DNA of 64,000 nucleotides, taken from Alloscardovia theropitheci. GTDB lineage: Bacteria > Actinomycetota > Actinomycetes > Actinomycetales > Bifidobacteriaceae. The DNA is taken from contig NZ_RXLP01000001.1 of assembly GCF_004332295.1 (NCBI RefSeq), positions 1 through 64,000 on the forward strand, given 5' to 3'. Below the pieces are notes generated by a model. The model did not search any database. It was given only the letters and a program-made list of their open reading frames with translations, and was not told the origin of the DNA. Shown piece by piece: positions 16,072 to 23,802 of the stretch (its first letter is position 1; the number at the start of each line of letters is the position of its first letter). The position numbers and the translations under genes are program-made.

Positions 16072-18441
16072 TTAATCCTCTAAAGCAAAGAGTGCACGCT
16101 TAAGATCGCTTCGACGAGATGAATGTCCGATGAGGATTTCGAACTCGCCATTTTCGACAATGCGATGAGCCTGAGCGTCGACAATTGAGCAATCTGATGC
16201 AGGAATCTCGAATTCAACTGTCTTAGTCTCACCCGGGGCAAGTTCGATACGCTTAAAGGCTTTCAACTCTCTATCGGTCCAACTTACTGATGTGACGATA
16301 TCACCAATATAGAGCTGGACGACTTCAACGCCTTTAGTATCACCAGTATTCGTTACATCAATATTTGCGTGAATAATACCGTCCTTCTTAAATACCGGGA
16401 TAGTAACATCTTCGTGTTGCTTTTGAGACATGGTCCATACAGAACCATCATTATCTTCCGTACTTATAGTTGTTCCGTATTCATTACTGAGCGAAATATC
16501 ACTATATGCGAAGGTGGTGTAAGAAAGTCCCTCTCCAAAAGCGAAGGCAGGATCTTGTGTTAGATCGGCATAACGATCGCCATGCTGTCCACGAATCTGA
16601 TTGTAGTAGACCGGGAGCTGACCCGCGTGACGAGGGAAAGTAATCGGCAATCGGCCCGAAGGATTGACCATACCCATGATAATTTCAGCGATCGCCTGAC
16701 CGCCCTTCATGCCTGGGCTTGGAGCCCACAGCAAAGCATTTGCTTTCTCAAGTGCGCTCTTTGGAAGTACTTGAGGTTTGCTAGACATAAGAACGACCAC
16801 AGTTGGAGTTCCTGTTGCTGTAATGGCATCAATAAGTGTGTTTTGGCCGCCGAGAAGTTCGAGGGTAGCAGTGGAGCAGCCTTCTCCTATGAGTTGAAGA
16901 ACATCGCCAACGACTACAACAGCTACATCAGCGTTCTTGGCATTGCGAACAGCTTCGTCAATAAGATTCTGGTCAACCGCAGAGCTACGACCTACATATG
17001 GTCGTGGCTGTCCGTCAGGGTAGAACTCACCAGCTGGATCTGGTACCAAATCAACTATATGAGCACCTTGAGCAGTGGTTAATGACCAATCACTTGGCAT
17101 CAGTTTTTCAAAGCCATCTTGAACCGTTGTAATTGTCTTTCGTGGATGTCCATCAGGCATCCACGAAACCTGACCAGAATTGCCTGCCCAATCACCCAAT
17201 TGTGTTTGTGCGTCATCAATAAGAGGGCCAATCAGAGCAACCTTATGAGCTTTATGCTTAAGCGGTAAAGTCCCATCGTTTCTCAGCAAAACGATGGATT
17301 CACGAGTAAGCTCAAGATTTGCCGCGCTATGAGCAGCATTCCCTATAACCTTCTTAGCTTGTGCAGCATCTGGTAAACGAGGATCTTCAAAAAGACCTAG
17401 TCGCATCTTTAATGCCAAAATTCTTCCGACAGGCCCATCAAGCTCGCTCTCGTCCAATAGTCCACTAGTAACAGCTTCGTAAGTTGCATCGTAGAATTCT
17501 GGCGAAGTCATAATTAAATCATTTCCAGCACGTACAGCTGCGATTGCAGCTTGTACAGGATCCTTCATGACGCGTTGCTCCCATACCAAGCGGCTGACAT
17601 TCGCCCAATCAGTGATAAGAGTGCCCTTATAGCCCCACTGATCGCGTAATACGTCGTTAAGAAGCCATTTATTTACGGTAATTGGCACACCTTCAATGGA
17701 CTCGTATCCAAGCATAAAAGTCCCAATTCCCTCGTCGGCAACGCGCTTAAACGGAGGTAAGAACCATGAAGCAAGTTTGCGATGCGACAAATCAGCTTCT
17801 GATGCATCGCGCCCGCCTTGAGTTTCAGAATAACCAGCAAAATGCTTAGCTGTAGCCAGGATGGATTTCTTTCCAAGTGGGGTATCGCTAGTTGTAGCAT
17901 TTCCGCCTTGATACCCGCGTACCATAGCACTAGCAAGTTCGCCAATGAGATACGGATCCTCTCCAAAGGTCTCGCCGACGCGACCCCATCGAGTATCGCG
18001 TGCAATGCACAGGACAGGCGAGAAAGTCCACTGCACGCCAGTAGTTACCGCTTCTCGGGCAGTGATTTGTGCCGCGCGTTCAATTTTTGCAGTATCCCAA
18101 CTAGCAGCCATGCCTAACTGCTCTGGGAAAATAGTTGCTCCAGGGTAGAACGAATAACCGTGGATGAGATCATCTCCGACAAGCATAGGGATACGTAAAC
18201 GAGTTTGCTGAACTAAATCATTTGCACGAGGAAGGTAATCAGGAGAAGTATGCAAAATGGATCCTGCGTGCTTGTCAAGAATGATATCGTCGAGGTTTTG
18301 ACGTGCATCTAGTTGCATCATCTGGCCAATTTTTTCGCGTAAGGTCATACGAGATAACAAATCGTTAACGCGCTCTGAAATAGGTAGATTCTCGTTCCAA
18401 TAAGGTTCGTTCTTTTCATAAACAGTTGTGGATTCGGCCAT
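16072..18441 (-). CDS. Glycoside hydrolase family 3 beta-glucosidase
   Basis: The protein has 789 residues, starting at the ATG at 18441, which has a strong GGGAGG six bases upstream; an in-frame ATG at 18549 is less likely. It has a GH3 TIM-barrel with KHFAGY and the nucleophile Asp278 in LITDWANVSRL, an alpha/beta sandwich domain, and a C-terminal fibronectin-III-like domain (VTNTGDTKGVEVVQLYI). It resembles BglX-type enzymes that remove beta-linked glucose from short oligosaccharides or glycosides. There is no signal peptide, so it acts on imported sugars. The GH30 gene lies upstream on the same strand, but each has its own terminator-like hairpin. No transporter or LacI-type regulator is adjacent. 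Confidence 0.9.
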   Translation of the reverse strand: MAESTTVYEKNEPYWNENLPISERVNDLLSRMTLREKIGQMMQLDARQNLDDIILDKHAGSILHTSPDYLPRANDLVQQTRLRIPMLVGDDLIHGYSFYPGATIFPEQLGMAASWDTAKIERAAQITAREAVTTGVQWTFSPVLCIARDTRWGRVGETFGEDPYLIGELASAMVRGYQGGNATTSDTPLGKKSILATAKHFAGYSETQGGRDASEADLSHRKLASWFLPPFKRVADEGIGTFMLGYESIEGVPITVNKWLLNDVLRDQWGYKGTLITDWANVSRLVWEQRVMKDPVQAAIAAVRAGNDLIMTSPEFYDATYEAVTSGLLDESELDGPVGRILALKMRLGLFEDPRLPDAAQAKKVIGNAAHSAANLELTRESIVLLRNDGTLPLKHKAHKVALIGPLIDDAQTQLGDWAGNSGQVSWMPDGHPRKTITTVQDGFEKLMPSDWSLTTAQGAHIVDLVPDPAGEFYPDGQPRPYVGRSSAVDQNLIDEAVRNAKNADVAVVVVGDVLQLIGEGCSTATLELLGGQNTLIDAITATGTPTVVVLMSSKPQVLPKSALEKANALLWAPSPGMKGGQAIAEIIMGMVNPSGRLPITFPRHAGQLPVYYNQIRGQHGDRYADLTQDPAFAFGEGLSYTTFAYSDISLSNEYGTTISTEDNDGSVWTMSQKQHEDVTIPVFKKDGIIHANIDVTNTGDTKGVEVVQLYIGDIVTSVSWTDRELKAFKRIELAPGETKTVEFEIPASDCSIVDAQAHRIVENGEFEILIGHSSRRSDLKRALFALED

Positions 18442-18537
18442 TGAATTCCTCCCGGTACTATATTTCATATTCTTCCCATGAATACGAAAGTGAGAAAATT
18501 TCTTCCCTCTATTTAGTATAAAGTAGCATAAAACTAT

Positions 18538-18576
18538 GGGACACGGCATTGTAAAAAATACGTAATGCCATGTCCC
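18538..18576 (-). terminator. Terminator-like hairpin after the GH30 gene
   Basis: Thirteen-base arms (18538-18550 and 18564-18576) pair with one mismatch. On the minus strand the hairpin lies just after the GH30 stop and is followed by ATAGTTTTATG. A TATACT lies just downstream on the minus strand and could be the -10 of the GH3 gene. Confidence 0.6.
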
Positions 18577-18586
18577 CGTCGTGAGA

Positions 18587-20080
18587 TTATTGTTCGTTCA
18601 AAATGACCGAACTGAGAGTATGAGCAGGAAGATTAACGGTGGATAGTTGCCCACTTACTCGGATGTTGACTTCTTGATCATTATCGTGTTTGTTGAGCAA
18701 GATAATTCCGATAGAGTCATCCGGACGTTTTACAGCTGCTACTTCTACAGTGTCAGACCATGTAGAACTACCAATTCGGATGCTACCTGGTTGTACGACA
18801 TGAGCTATCTGCGCGATGTAATGATATGAAATTGTTTTTTCAAATGTTCCGTTGTCTTCAGCGACGATTGGCGCTGCAAAACCACCCAATACGTGTCGAG
18901 GTCCGCCCGTACGGTCAACGCACAGATTCCAATCAATCCAACGTTGCATACCATGGTTGATATCGCCAATCATGTCATGTGCATACATGACAGCATCAGC
19001 AAAGTCCATCTCGATTGGTGTAACTGTTGATTCAGGCTCTGGGCCATCTACTGGCTTAAATGCATAAGTCTTACCTGGAATATGGAGTCCGCAGCTTTCT
19101 GAATGCATCAAAATTTTATCTGGGTATGCATTGTGAATGAGATCGAGTGCTTCAAAATGGTCTCCAGAGTACCAGTGGTAAGCAATTCCTGAAATCATAT
19201 CAGCGATGTCGGTTTCGAACATTTCATCGACGTGTTCAAGCATACGCTCTTTATTGTGATCCCAGATAAAAATGCCAACTTTCTCAAGAAGCCCTGCCTC
19301 TTTCATAGCAGGGTAGAGGTAATCATGCAAGAAAGTACTTTCTTCCTCGCCAGACCATAGGCAGCTATCCCACATTGTGGCTGCGCTGGCTTCATTTTGG
19401 ATAGAAAGCATAGTAACTGGTATACCTGCATCAAGATATGCCTGTACATATGTGACTAAATACTGTGCCCATGGTTTGTAATACTCGCGCTTGAGGCGAC
19501 CGCCAAAATTGCGGCTGGGCTCAGTTGGAACTTCAAAACCAAAATCTCCGTAAACCTTAGCGTCATTTTCTGAAATTTCTGGAGCAGTTTTCCATTGCAC
19601 AGGAGGAGACCAAGGAGACAGAAGAGCGCTAATTTTCCCATCTGCAATCTCTAGAGCCTCTTTAACTACTGGGATAATATATTTGTTGTTTCTTTCCATC
19701 GAGAAAGTAGCGAGTGAAGGATCGGAAATTGGATCTTCAACTGCTTGATATTCATCAAGCGAATAATCGCATGAATCGAGAGGGATGCGGATAAAGCGAG
19801 CGTCGATAGCAGAATTTCCAAACCATGCTTTAAGAGCTTCGGTGCGTGTTTCCTTACTCATGCGCGACAGAAGATAGCACGCACTTTCAGTCATTGCACA
19901 GCCGAAGCCTTCAATAGTTTGGAATGCATACCGAGGATAAATCCCTACAACGTTCGATTCTACGTTCTTGAGTAAAGTACTTTCGTCTAATACGGTTGGT
20001 GTGCTTTCGCTAAACGTGGTTTGTCCTGTTTTTGTATCGAATGATGTTGTCTTCATTGATGCTGCGTATCGAGCGACCAT
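18587..20080 (-). CDS. Glycoside hydrolase family 30 (glucosylceramidase-like)
   Basis: The protein has 497 residues. The GH30 pattern starts with FQTIEGFGCAMTESACYLL. The acid/base Glu230 lies in SIQNEASAATMWDS and the nucleophile Glu328 in LMHSESCG. A C-terminal beta-sandwich carries IGIILLNKHD. The family covers glucosylceramidases, beta-1,6-glucanases and beta-glucosidases. Without a signal peptide an intracellular beta-glucosidase-like role is likelier. AAAGGAG lies seven bases before the ATG. It forms a likely carbohydrate-use pair with the downstream GH3 gene and is divergent from the trp leader, with several repeats in the shared upstream region. Confidence 0.9.
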   Translation of the reverse strand: MVARYAASMKTTSFDTKTGQTTFSESTPTVLDESTLLKNVESNVVGIYPRYAFQTIEGFGCAMTESACYLLSRMSKETRTEALKAWFGNSAIDARFIRIPLDSCDYSLDEYQAVEDPISDPSLATFSMERNNKYIIPVVKEALEIADGKISALLSPWSPPVQWKTAPEISENDAKVYGDFGFEVPTEPSRNFGGRLKREYYKPWAQYLVTYVQAYLDAGIPVTMLSIQNEASAATMWDSCLWSGEEESTFLHDYLYPAMKEAGLLEKVGIFIWDHNKERMLEHVDEMFETDIADMISGIAYHWYSGDHFEALDLIHNAYPDKILMHSESCGLHIPGKTYAFKPVDGPEPESTVTPIEMDFADAVMYAHDMIGDINHGMQRWIDWNLCVDRTGGPRHVLGGFAAPIVAEDNGTFEKTISYHYIAQIAHVVQPGSIRIGSSTWSDTVEVAAVKRPDDSIGIILLNKHDNDQEVNIRVSGQLSTVNLPAHTLSSVILNEQ

Positions 20081-20151
20081 AAATACTCCTTTGTGTGTTA
20101 GTCACATTTATACTATCAGGAATTGCCTGAAAAATCACGGTTTTTCGAAGG

Positions 20152-20174
20152 GTTAGTTTATTCAATTAACTAAC
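20152..20174. repeat. Inverted repeat, possible operator upstream of the GH30 gene
   Basis: GTTAGTT (20152-20158) and AACTAAC (20168-20174) are separated by nine bases, about 70 bases upstream of the GH30 start. No matching regulator gene is seen in the window. Confidence 0.4.
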
Positions 20175-20178
20175 TAAA

Positions 20179-20259
20179 GGCGTGTCGGGAATATATACGG
20201 CGTGTCGATAATTCATCGAATCTGGCACCCATTTCACAATGTGATACTTGTCGGCGTGT
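20179..20259. repeat. Three copies of GGCGTGT in the GH30-trp divergent region
   Basis: GGCGTGTCG occurs at 20179-20187 and 20199-20207, exactly 20 bases apart (two helical turns), and GGCGTGT again at 20253-20259. They could be binding sites for a regulator of either divergent transcript. This is part of a 597-base stretch (20081-20677) whose other contents are the trp leader, attenuator and a second mini-ORF. Confidence 0.35.
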
Positions 20260-20325
20260 TTATCTAGATGGACATGGTAACTTAGCTAACAACACTTTTG
20301 AATCGTTTTATGAAAGGAGCATAAC

Positions 20326-20415
20326 ATGCAGTATCTGTCCTACGCAGTTGAACTCAATACATGTGATTTCGATGCATGGCGTAGCTGGCGTGCTTGGCGC
20401 ACCTGGCAAGGATAG
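20326..20415 (+). CDS. trpL: Tryptophan leader peptide TrpL
   Basis: The peptide has 29 residues, with an AAAGGAG ribosome binding site before the ATG. Near the end it reads AWRSWRAWRTWQG, placing Trp at residues 18, 21, 24 and 27. This density of the rarest amino acid, directly upstream of mutually exclusive hairpins and trpB, is the hallmark of ribosome-mediated attenuation. When charged tRNA-Trp is scarce the ribosome should stall here. Confidence 0.9.
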   Translation: MQYLSYAVELNTCDFDAWRSWRAWRTWQG

Positions 20416-20434
20416 ATTGCATGTATGTTCTCTT

Positions 20435-20527
20435 CACATAGATGCAACTGATGCAAAAGCACATGTATCTATGTGGGATTCTTATATTAAGCTGTAACGC
20501 ATAATTCGATAGTTCACCCATCTAGAT
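20435..20527 (+). promoter_or_regulatory. Attenuator segments (pause stem and antiterminator)
   Basis: Segment 1 CACATAGAT (20435-20443) pairs with segment 2 ATCTATGTG (20467-20475), nine base pairs. Segment 2 extended to ATCTATGTGGG (20467-20477) can instead pair with segment 3 CCCATCTAGAT (20517-20527), nine of eleven positions, which would block the terminator formed by segments 3 and 4. ATCTAGATGG also occurs at 20262-20271, before the leader peptide. Confidence 0.7.
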
Positions 20528-20543
20528 ACGAAGCTAGATGGGT
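20516..20543 (+). terminator. Attenuator terminator of the trp leader
   Basis: ACCCATCTAG (20516-20525) pairs perfectly with CTAGATGGGT (20534-20543), loop of eight, followed by TTTGTTTATT. It would end transcription about 135 bases before trpB when tryptophan is plentiful. Confidence 0.85.
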
Positions 20544-20605
20544 TTTGTTTATTACATTCCAAGCAAACATAAAATCATAAATACTCATATGAAAGGAAAT
20601 CGAGC

Positions 20606-20644
20606 ATGAAGCGATGGCGTATCTTGTCAGCCCAAGAAATGTGA
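20606..20644 (+). CDS. Second mini-ORF between attenuator and trpB (12 residues)
   Basis: ATG preceded by GAAAGGAAATCGAGC; the product MKRWRILSAQEM has one Trp and stops 33 bases before trpB. It could be a second leader peptide or chance. Confidence 0.25.
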   Translation: MKRWRILSAQEM

Positions 20645-20677
20645 CAAACGTAAACAACAAACTAAAAGGATGACAAA

Positions 20678-21871
20678 ATGACAAACAACAACGGTTACTT
20701 CGGACAATTTGGCGGAAGCTTCGTACCAGAACCAATTCAAAAGCTTCTCGATGAACTTGAAACAACTTTCAATACATACAAAGACGATCCGCAATTCCTA
20801 GAAGAATACCACGGTTATCTCAAGGATTATGCAGGACGTGAAACGCCTCTGTACTTTGCGCAGTCGTTAACGAATTATCTTGGTGGGGCAAAAATTTATC
20901 TGAAGCGTGAAGATCTCAATCATCTTGGTTCTCATAAGCTTAATAACGTTTTAGGGCAAATTCTCCTTGCTAAGCGCATGGGCAAAACTCGAGTAATCGC
21001 TGAAACTGGTGCAGGTCAGCATGGTGTTGCAACTGCTGCTGCAGCAGCTCGATTTGGAATGGAATGTGACGTGTACATGGGGGCGGTCGATGTTGAGCGC
21101 CAAAAACTCAATGTATTTCGTATGGAACTCATGGGAGCGACAGTTCATCCAGTTGATGCAGGAACTGGTACATTAAAGAACGCAGTAGATGCTGCTTTTG
21201 CTGCTTGGATGGAAGATCTCAATGCTTTCTACGTGCTCGGGTCAGCGGTAGGTCCACATCCATATCCGACAATAGTGCACGAATTCCAAAAAGTTATTTC
21301 TGAAGAGTCCAGACGACAGATTCTTGAAAAAGAAGGGCGACTTCCAGATGCTGTTATTGCATGCGTTGGTGGTGGCTCTAATGCTATTGGTGCGTTCTCA
21401 GAATATATCAACGATCATGAGGTAAAGCTTATCGGCGTAGAAGCTACCGGTAAGGGACTTGATACTCACATGCATGCAGCAACGATGGAAAAGGGCACTG
21501 TTGGAATCATTGATGGTATGAAAACATATTCCTTGTTTAAGGATAATGGTGAAGTTGCTGATGTGTATTCCATCTCTGCAGGGCTTGATTACCCAGGAGT
21601 TGGTCCTGAGCATGCATTCTTTAAGGACAGTGGTCGTGCTCAATATACAGGAGCCACTGACGAGGACGCAATTAATGCGCTTATTACCTTGTCTAAAACT
21701 GAAGGAATTTTGCCGGCGATAGAAAGTTCCCATGCTTTAGCAGAAGCTATTCGTTTAGCTCCAACTATGAATCCAGATCAGATAATTATCGTGAATGTTT
21801 CTGGTCGTGGAGATAAAGATGTGCAATCGGTTATGGACTATCTCGAAAAGAATACAGATAGAAACGAATGA
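20678..21871 (+). CDS. trpB: Tryptophan synthase beta chain TrpB (solo gene)
   Basis: The protein has 397 residues, full TrpB1 length. The PLP-binding Lys87 lies in HLGSHKLNN. Also visible are [17 protein letters not shown], the phosphate-binding [12 protein letters not shown], and GRGDKD near the end. It condenses indole with L-serine to give tryptophan. AAAGGATGAC precedes the ATG. trpA and the other trp genes are absent on both sides, so TrpB either works with a distant TrpA or salvages external indole. Expression appears controlled by the TrpL attenuator just upstream. Confidence 0.95.
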   Translation: MTNNNGYFGQFGGSFVPEPIQKLLDELETTFNTYKDDPQFLEEYHGYLKDYAGRETPLYFAQSLTNYLGGAKIYLKREDLNHLGSHKLNNVLGQILLAKRMGKTRVIAETGAGQHGVATAAAAARFGMECDVYMGAVDVERQKLNVFRMELMGATVHPVDAGTGTLKNAVDAAFAAWMEDLNAFYVLGSAVGPHPYPTIVHEFQKVISEESRRQILEKEGRLPDAVIACVGGGSNAIGAFSEYINDHEVKLIGVEATGKGLDTHMHAATMEKGTVGIIDGMKTYSLFKDNGEVADVYSISAGLDYPGVGPEHAFFKDSGRAQYTGATDEDAINALITLSKTEGILPAIESSHALAEAIRLAPTMNPDQIIIVNVSGRGDKDVQSVMDYLEKNTDRNE

Positions 21872-22030
21872 ATATCCGCTGTGCCATAGTTCGCACAAAC
21901 TGAATTGATACTTGGCGAGGCATGATATGCCCCTCTAATTATTGTGTCTCGTCAACTTTAAACCGTGTCAATACTGCGTAATTAATTAATTGTTTGATTG
22001 TGGCATATCCACGAAATGAAAGAACTTAAC

Positions 22031-22378
22031 ATGACGAATAATAAAGCATCTCATCAGTTTGAACTCTACACGCTGAAAGTTGAGGTAGTGGAGACTGGTC
22101 GTGCCTTTGTATGCAGTCATCATGTAGGCGATTATTTTCTGGTTGAGGGGGAAAATCTTATATTTGAGCACACTACATCATTTTCCATGTATGCGCTCGC
22201 AGCATTACTCCCATTACTGCCTGCAAAACAACGTCCGCTACAAGATGCTGACTGGATGCTCAGTGATGCGCTCATTGCATGCCCTGATCCTCATTGTGGA
22301 GCTGCTTTCAAAATTACCCGCATGAATAAACGCAACTTTAATCATGAAGATGCGACTATAGTTCCCATGCCAGAGTAA
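22031..22378 (+). CDS. TIGR04076 family small protein
   Basis: The protein has 115 residues from the ATG at 22031; a GTG at 21998 and an ATG at 22016 are in-frame alternatives. It has the family layout: an N-terminal ferredoxin-like strand pattern (YTLKVEVVETGRAFVCSHHVGDYFLVEG), the central SMYALAALLPLLPA and the closing ALIACPDPHCGAAFKITRM. Function of the family is unknown; relatives may bind metal or a small ligand through the Cys and His residues. No strong ribosome binding site is visible. Confidence 0.75.
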   Translation: MTNNKASHQFELYTLKVEVVETGRAFVCSHHVGDYFLVEGENLIFEHTTSFSMYALAALLPLLPAKQRPLQDADWMLSDALIACPDPHCGAAFKITRMNKRNFNHEDATIVPMPE

Positions 22379-22410
22379 TTCTTATTGCAGAGTCATTCCA
22401 GTTTCATACA

Positions 22411-22486
22411 CGGGTAACGGGTAATGGGTAAAGCGCAACTAGTCATTTACCGAGTTGCCATTTACCGGGTTCTGTTTACTAGTTGC
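22411..22486. repeat. Compact repeat block with GGGTAA tandem units and an outer inverted repeat
   Basis: Three GGGTAA units occur in a row (22412-22431). GCAACTAGT (22435-22443) is mirrored by ACTAGTTGC (22478-22486), and between them CATTTACCG[A/G]GTT occurs twice at a 15-base spacing. It may act as the terminator of the preceding gene. The rest of 22379-22614 shows nothing else. Confidence 0.4.
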
Positions 22487-22614
22487 ATAGCAATGTATTG
22501 TGTTTTACAGCGAATTAAGCAATCTATGCAAAGAAAGGCCATAGTCTGTTTGAAGAAAGTTATGGCTTCATAAACTAACTACAATAAACTAACTACAAGA
22601 AGAGAAGAATAAAG

Positions 22615-23757
22615 ATGAAGTATAACGAAACCTCTCTTAATGATATTTCAGAGGCGATTCCTCGTGCACAATTGGCGCCCGGCTATTCTATCGCCCGAGT
22701 GCTCAATGGATTATGGCAGTTGTCTCCAGGTCACAGTCTTACTGGAGCATTGGATATGGAGGATATTCAATATGCCTTCAATAAGCTCGTTGACTATGGA
22801 TTCACGACATTTGATTTAGCTGATATTTATATCGGTGCTGAAGATGCGTTGGGCACATTTTTACGTTCACTTCGCAGTCATAGCTCTTTAACGCCTCAAG
22901 ATATTCAGATTCATGAAAAATATGTTCCGGACTACGATATTCTCAGCACTGTTAAGTTTGAAGATACACAACGTATCATCGACCGAAGTCTGAAAAAATT
23001 AGGTCGAGATTATATTGATGTGATTCAGTATCATTGGTGGGATTACAACATTGATCGTTACGTTGATGTAGCTCAAAATCTTGTTAAATTACAAGAGCAA
23101 GGAAAGATACGGTATATAGGTGTAACCAACTTTGATACTGAACATATGAAGGCATTAGTGGATGGCGGTATACCTGTTATTTCATGTCAAAGTCAGTATT
23201 CGGTTTTTGATCATCGTGTCGAAAAGACAATGATTGAGTATGGAAAGGCTGCTGGTATTCAGCAAATTTGCTATGGAACATTAGCAGGAGGTTTGCTTAG
23301 TGAAAGGTATATGGGTTCTGATCGCAAAAACGCTAATAACAATGAGCAGATGTCGGCTTCGTTAGCGCAGCCTGAAACCCGGTCTCAGGTTAAGTATCAA
23401 CAAATTATTGAAGCAAGCGTAGGGCAAGATGGATATCAAGAACTTCTCGTGCTTCTTAACGATATAGCTAAATCGCATGATGTTCACATCGCTCAAATCG
23501 CAACGCGTTATATCCTCGACAAAGAAGGCGTAGCTGCAACAATTATTGGGATCAGAAATTCAAAGCATGTTCATGATAATGCGAAAATTTTCAGTTTTGA
23601 TCTCAGCGATTACGATCGAGAACGAATTGATAATTTCTTACACCAATATCCGACGGTTCCTGGTGAACCATATGAGCTAGAACGCGATCCTCATTCTATT
23701 TTCCGCTCCATAATTCGTATGAATGAAGCAGAAGGGTCATCACACGCATCACAATGA
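22615..23757 (+). CDS. Aldo/keto reductase
   Basis: The protein has 380 residues. It is an NADPH-dependent TIM-barrel oxidoreductase: GLWQLSPGHS, the catalytic Asp-Tyr pair in FDLADIYIGAED, a Lys in HEKYVP, and YHWWDYNIDRYVD carrying the active-site His. IRYIGVTNFD and the NADP-binding TIIGIRNSKHVHDN follow. It is longer than the usual ~320 residues because of an acidic C-terminal tail (EGSSHASQ). The substrate is unknown. GAAGAGAAGAATAAAG precedes the ATG. The next gene, an NhaC antiporter, starts 45 bases later. Confidence 0.88.
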   Translation: MKYNETSLNDISEAIPRAQLAPGYSIARVLNGLWQLSPGHSLTGALDMEDIQYAFNKLVDYGFTTFDLADIYIGAEDALGTFLRSLRSHSSLTPQDIQIHEKYVPDYDILSTVKFEDTQRIIDRSLKKLGRDYIDVIQYHWWDYNIDRYVDVAQNLVKLQEQGKIRYIGVTNFDTEHMKALVDGGIPVISCQSQYSVFDHRVEKTMIEYGKAAGIQQICYGTLAGGLLSERYMGSDRKNANNNEQMSASLAQPETRSQVKYQQIIEASVGQDGYQELLVLLNDIAKSHDVHIAQIATRYILDKEGVAATIIGIRNSKHVHDNAKIFSFDLSDYDRERIDNFLHQYPTVPGEPYELERDPHSIFRSIIRMNEAEGSSHASQ

Positions 23758-23802
23758 TGTGCCGAGTATAAACGTGTACTGCCAGAAAAGAGAGAAATAT
23801 TT

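Noticed and set aside
21872-21985. Terminator after trpB (GAGGCAT/ATGCCCCTC)
   Set aside because: Imperfect short stem without a clear T-run.
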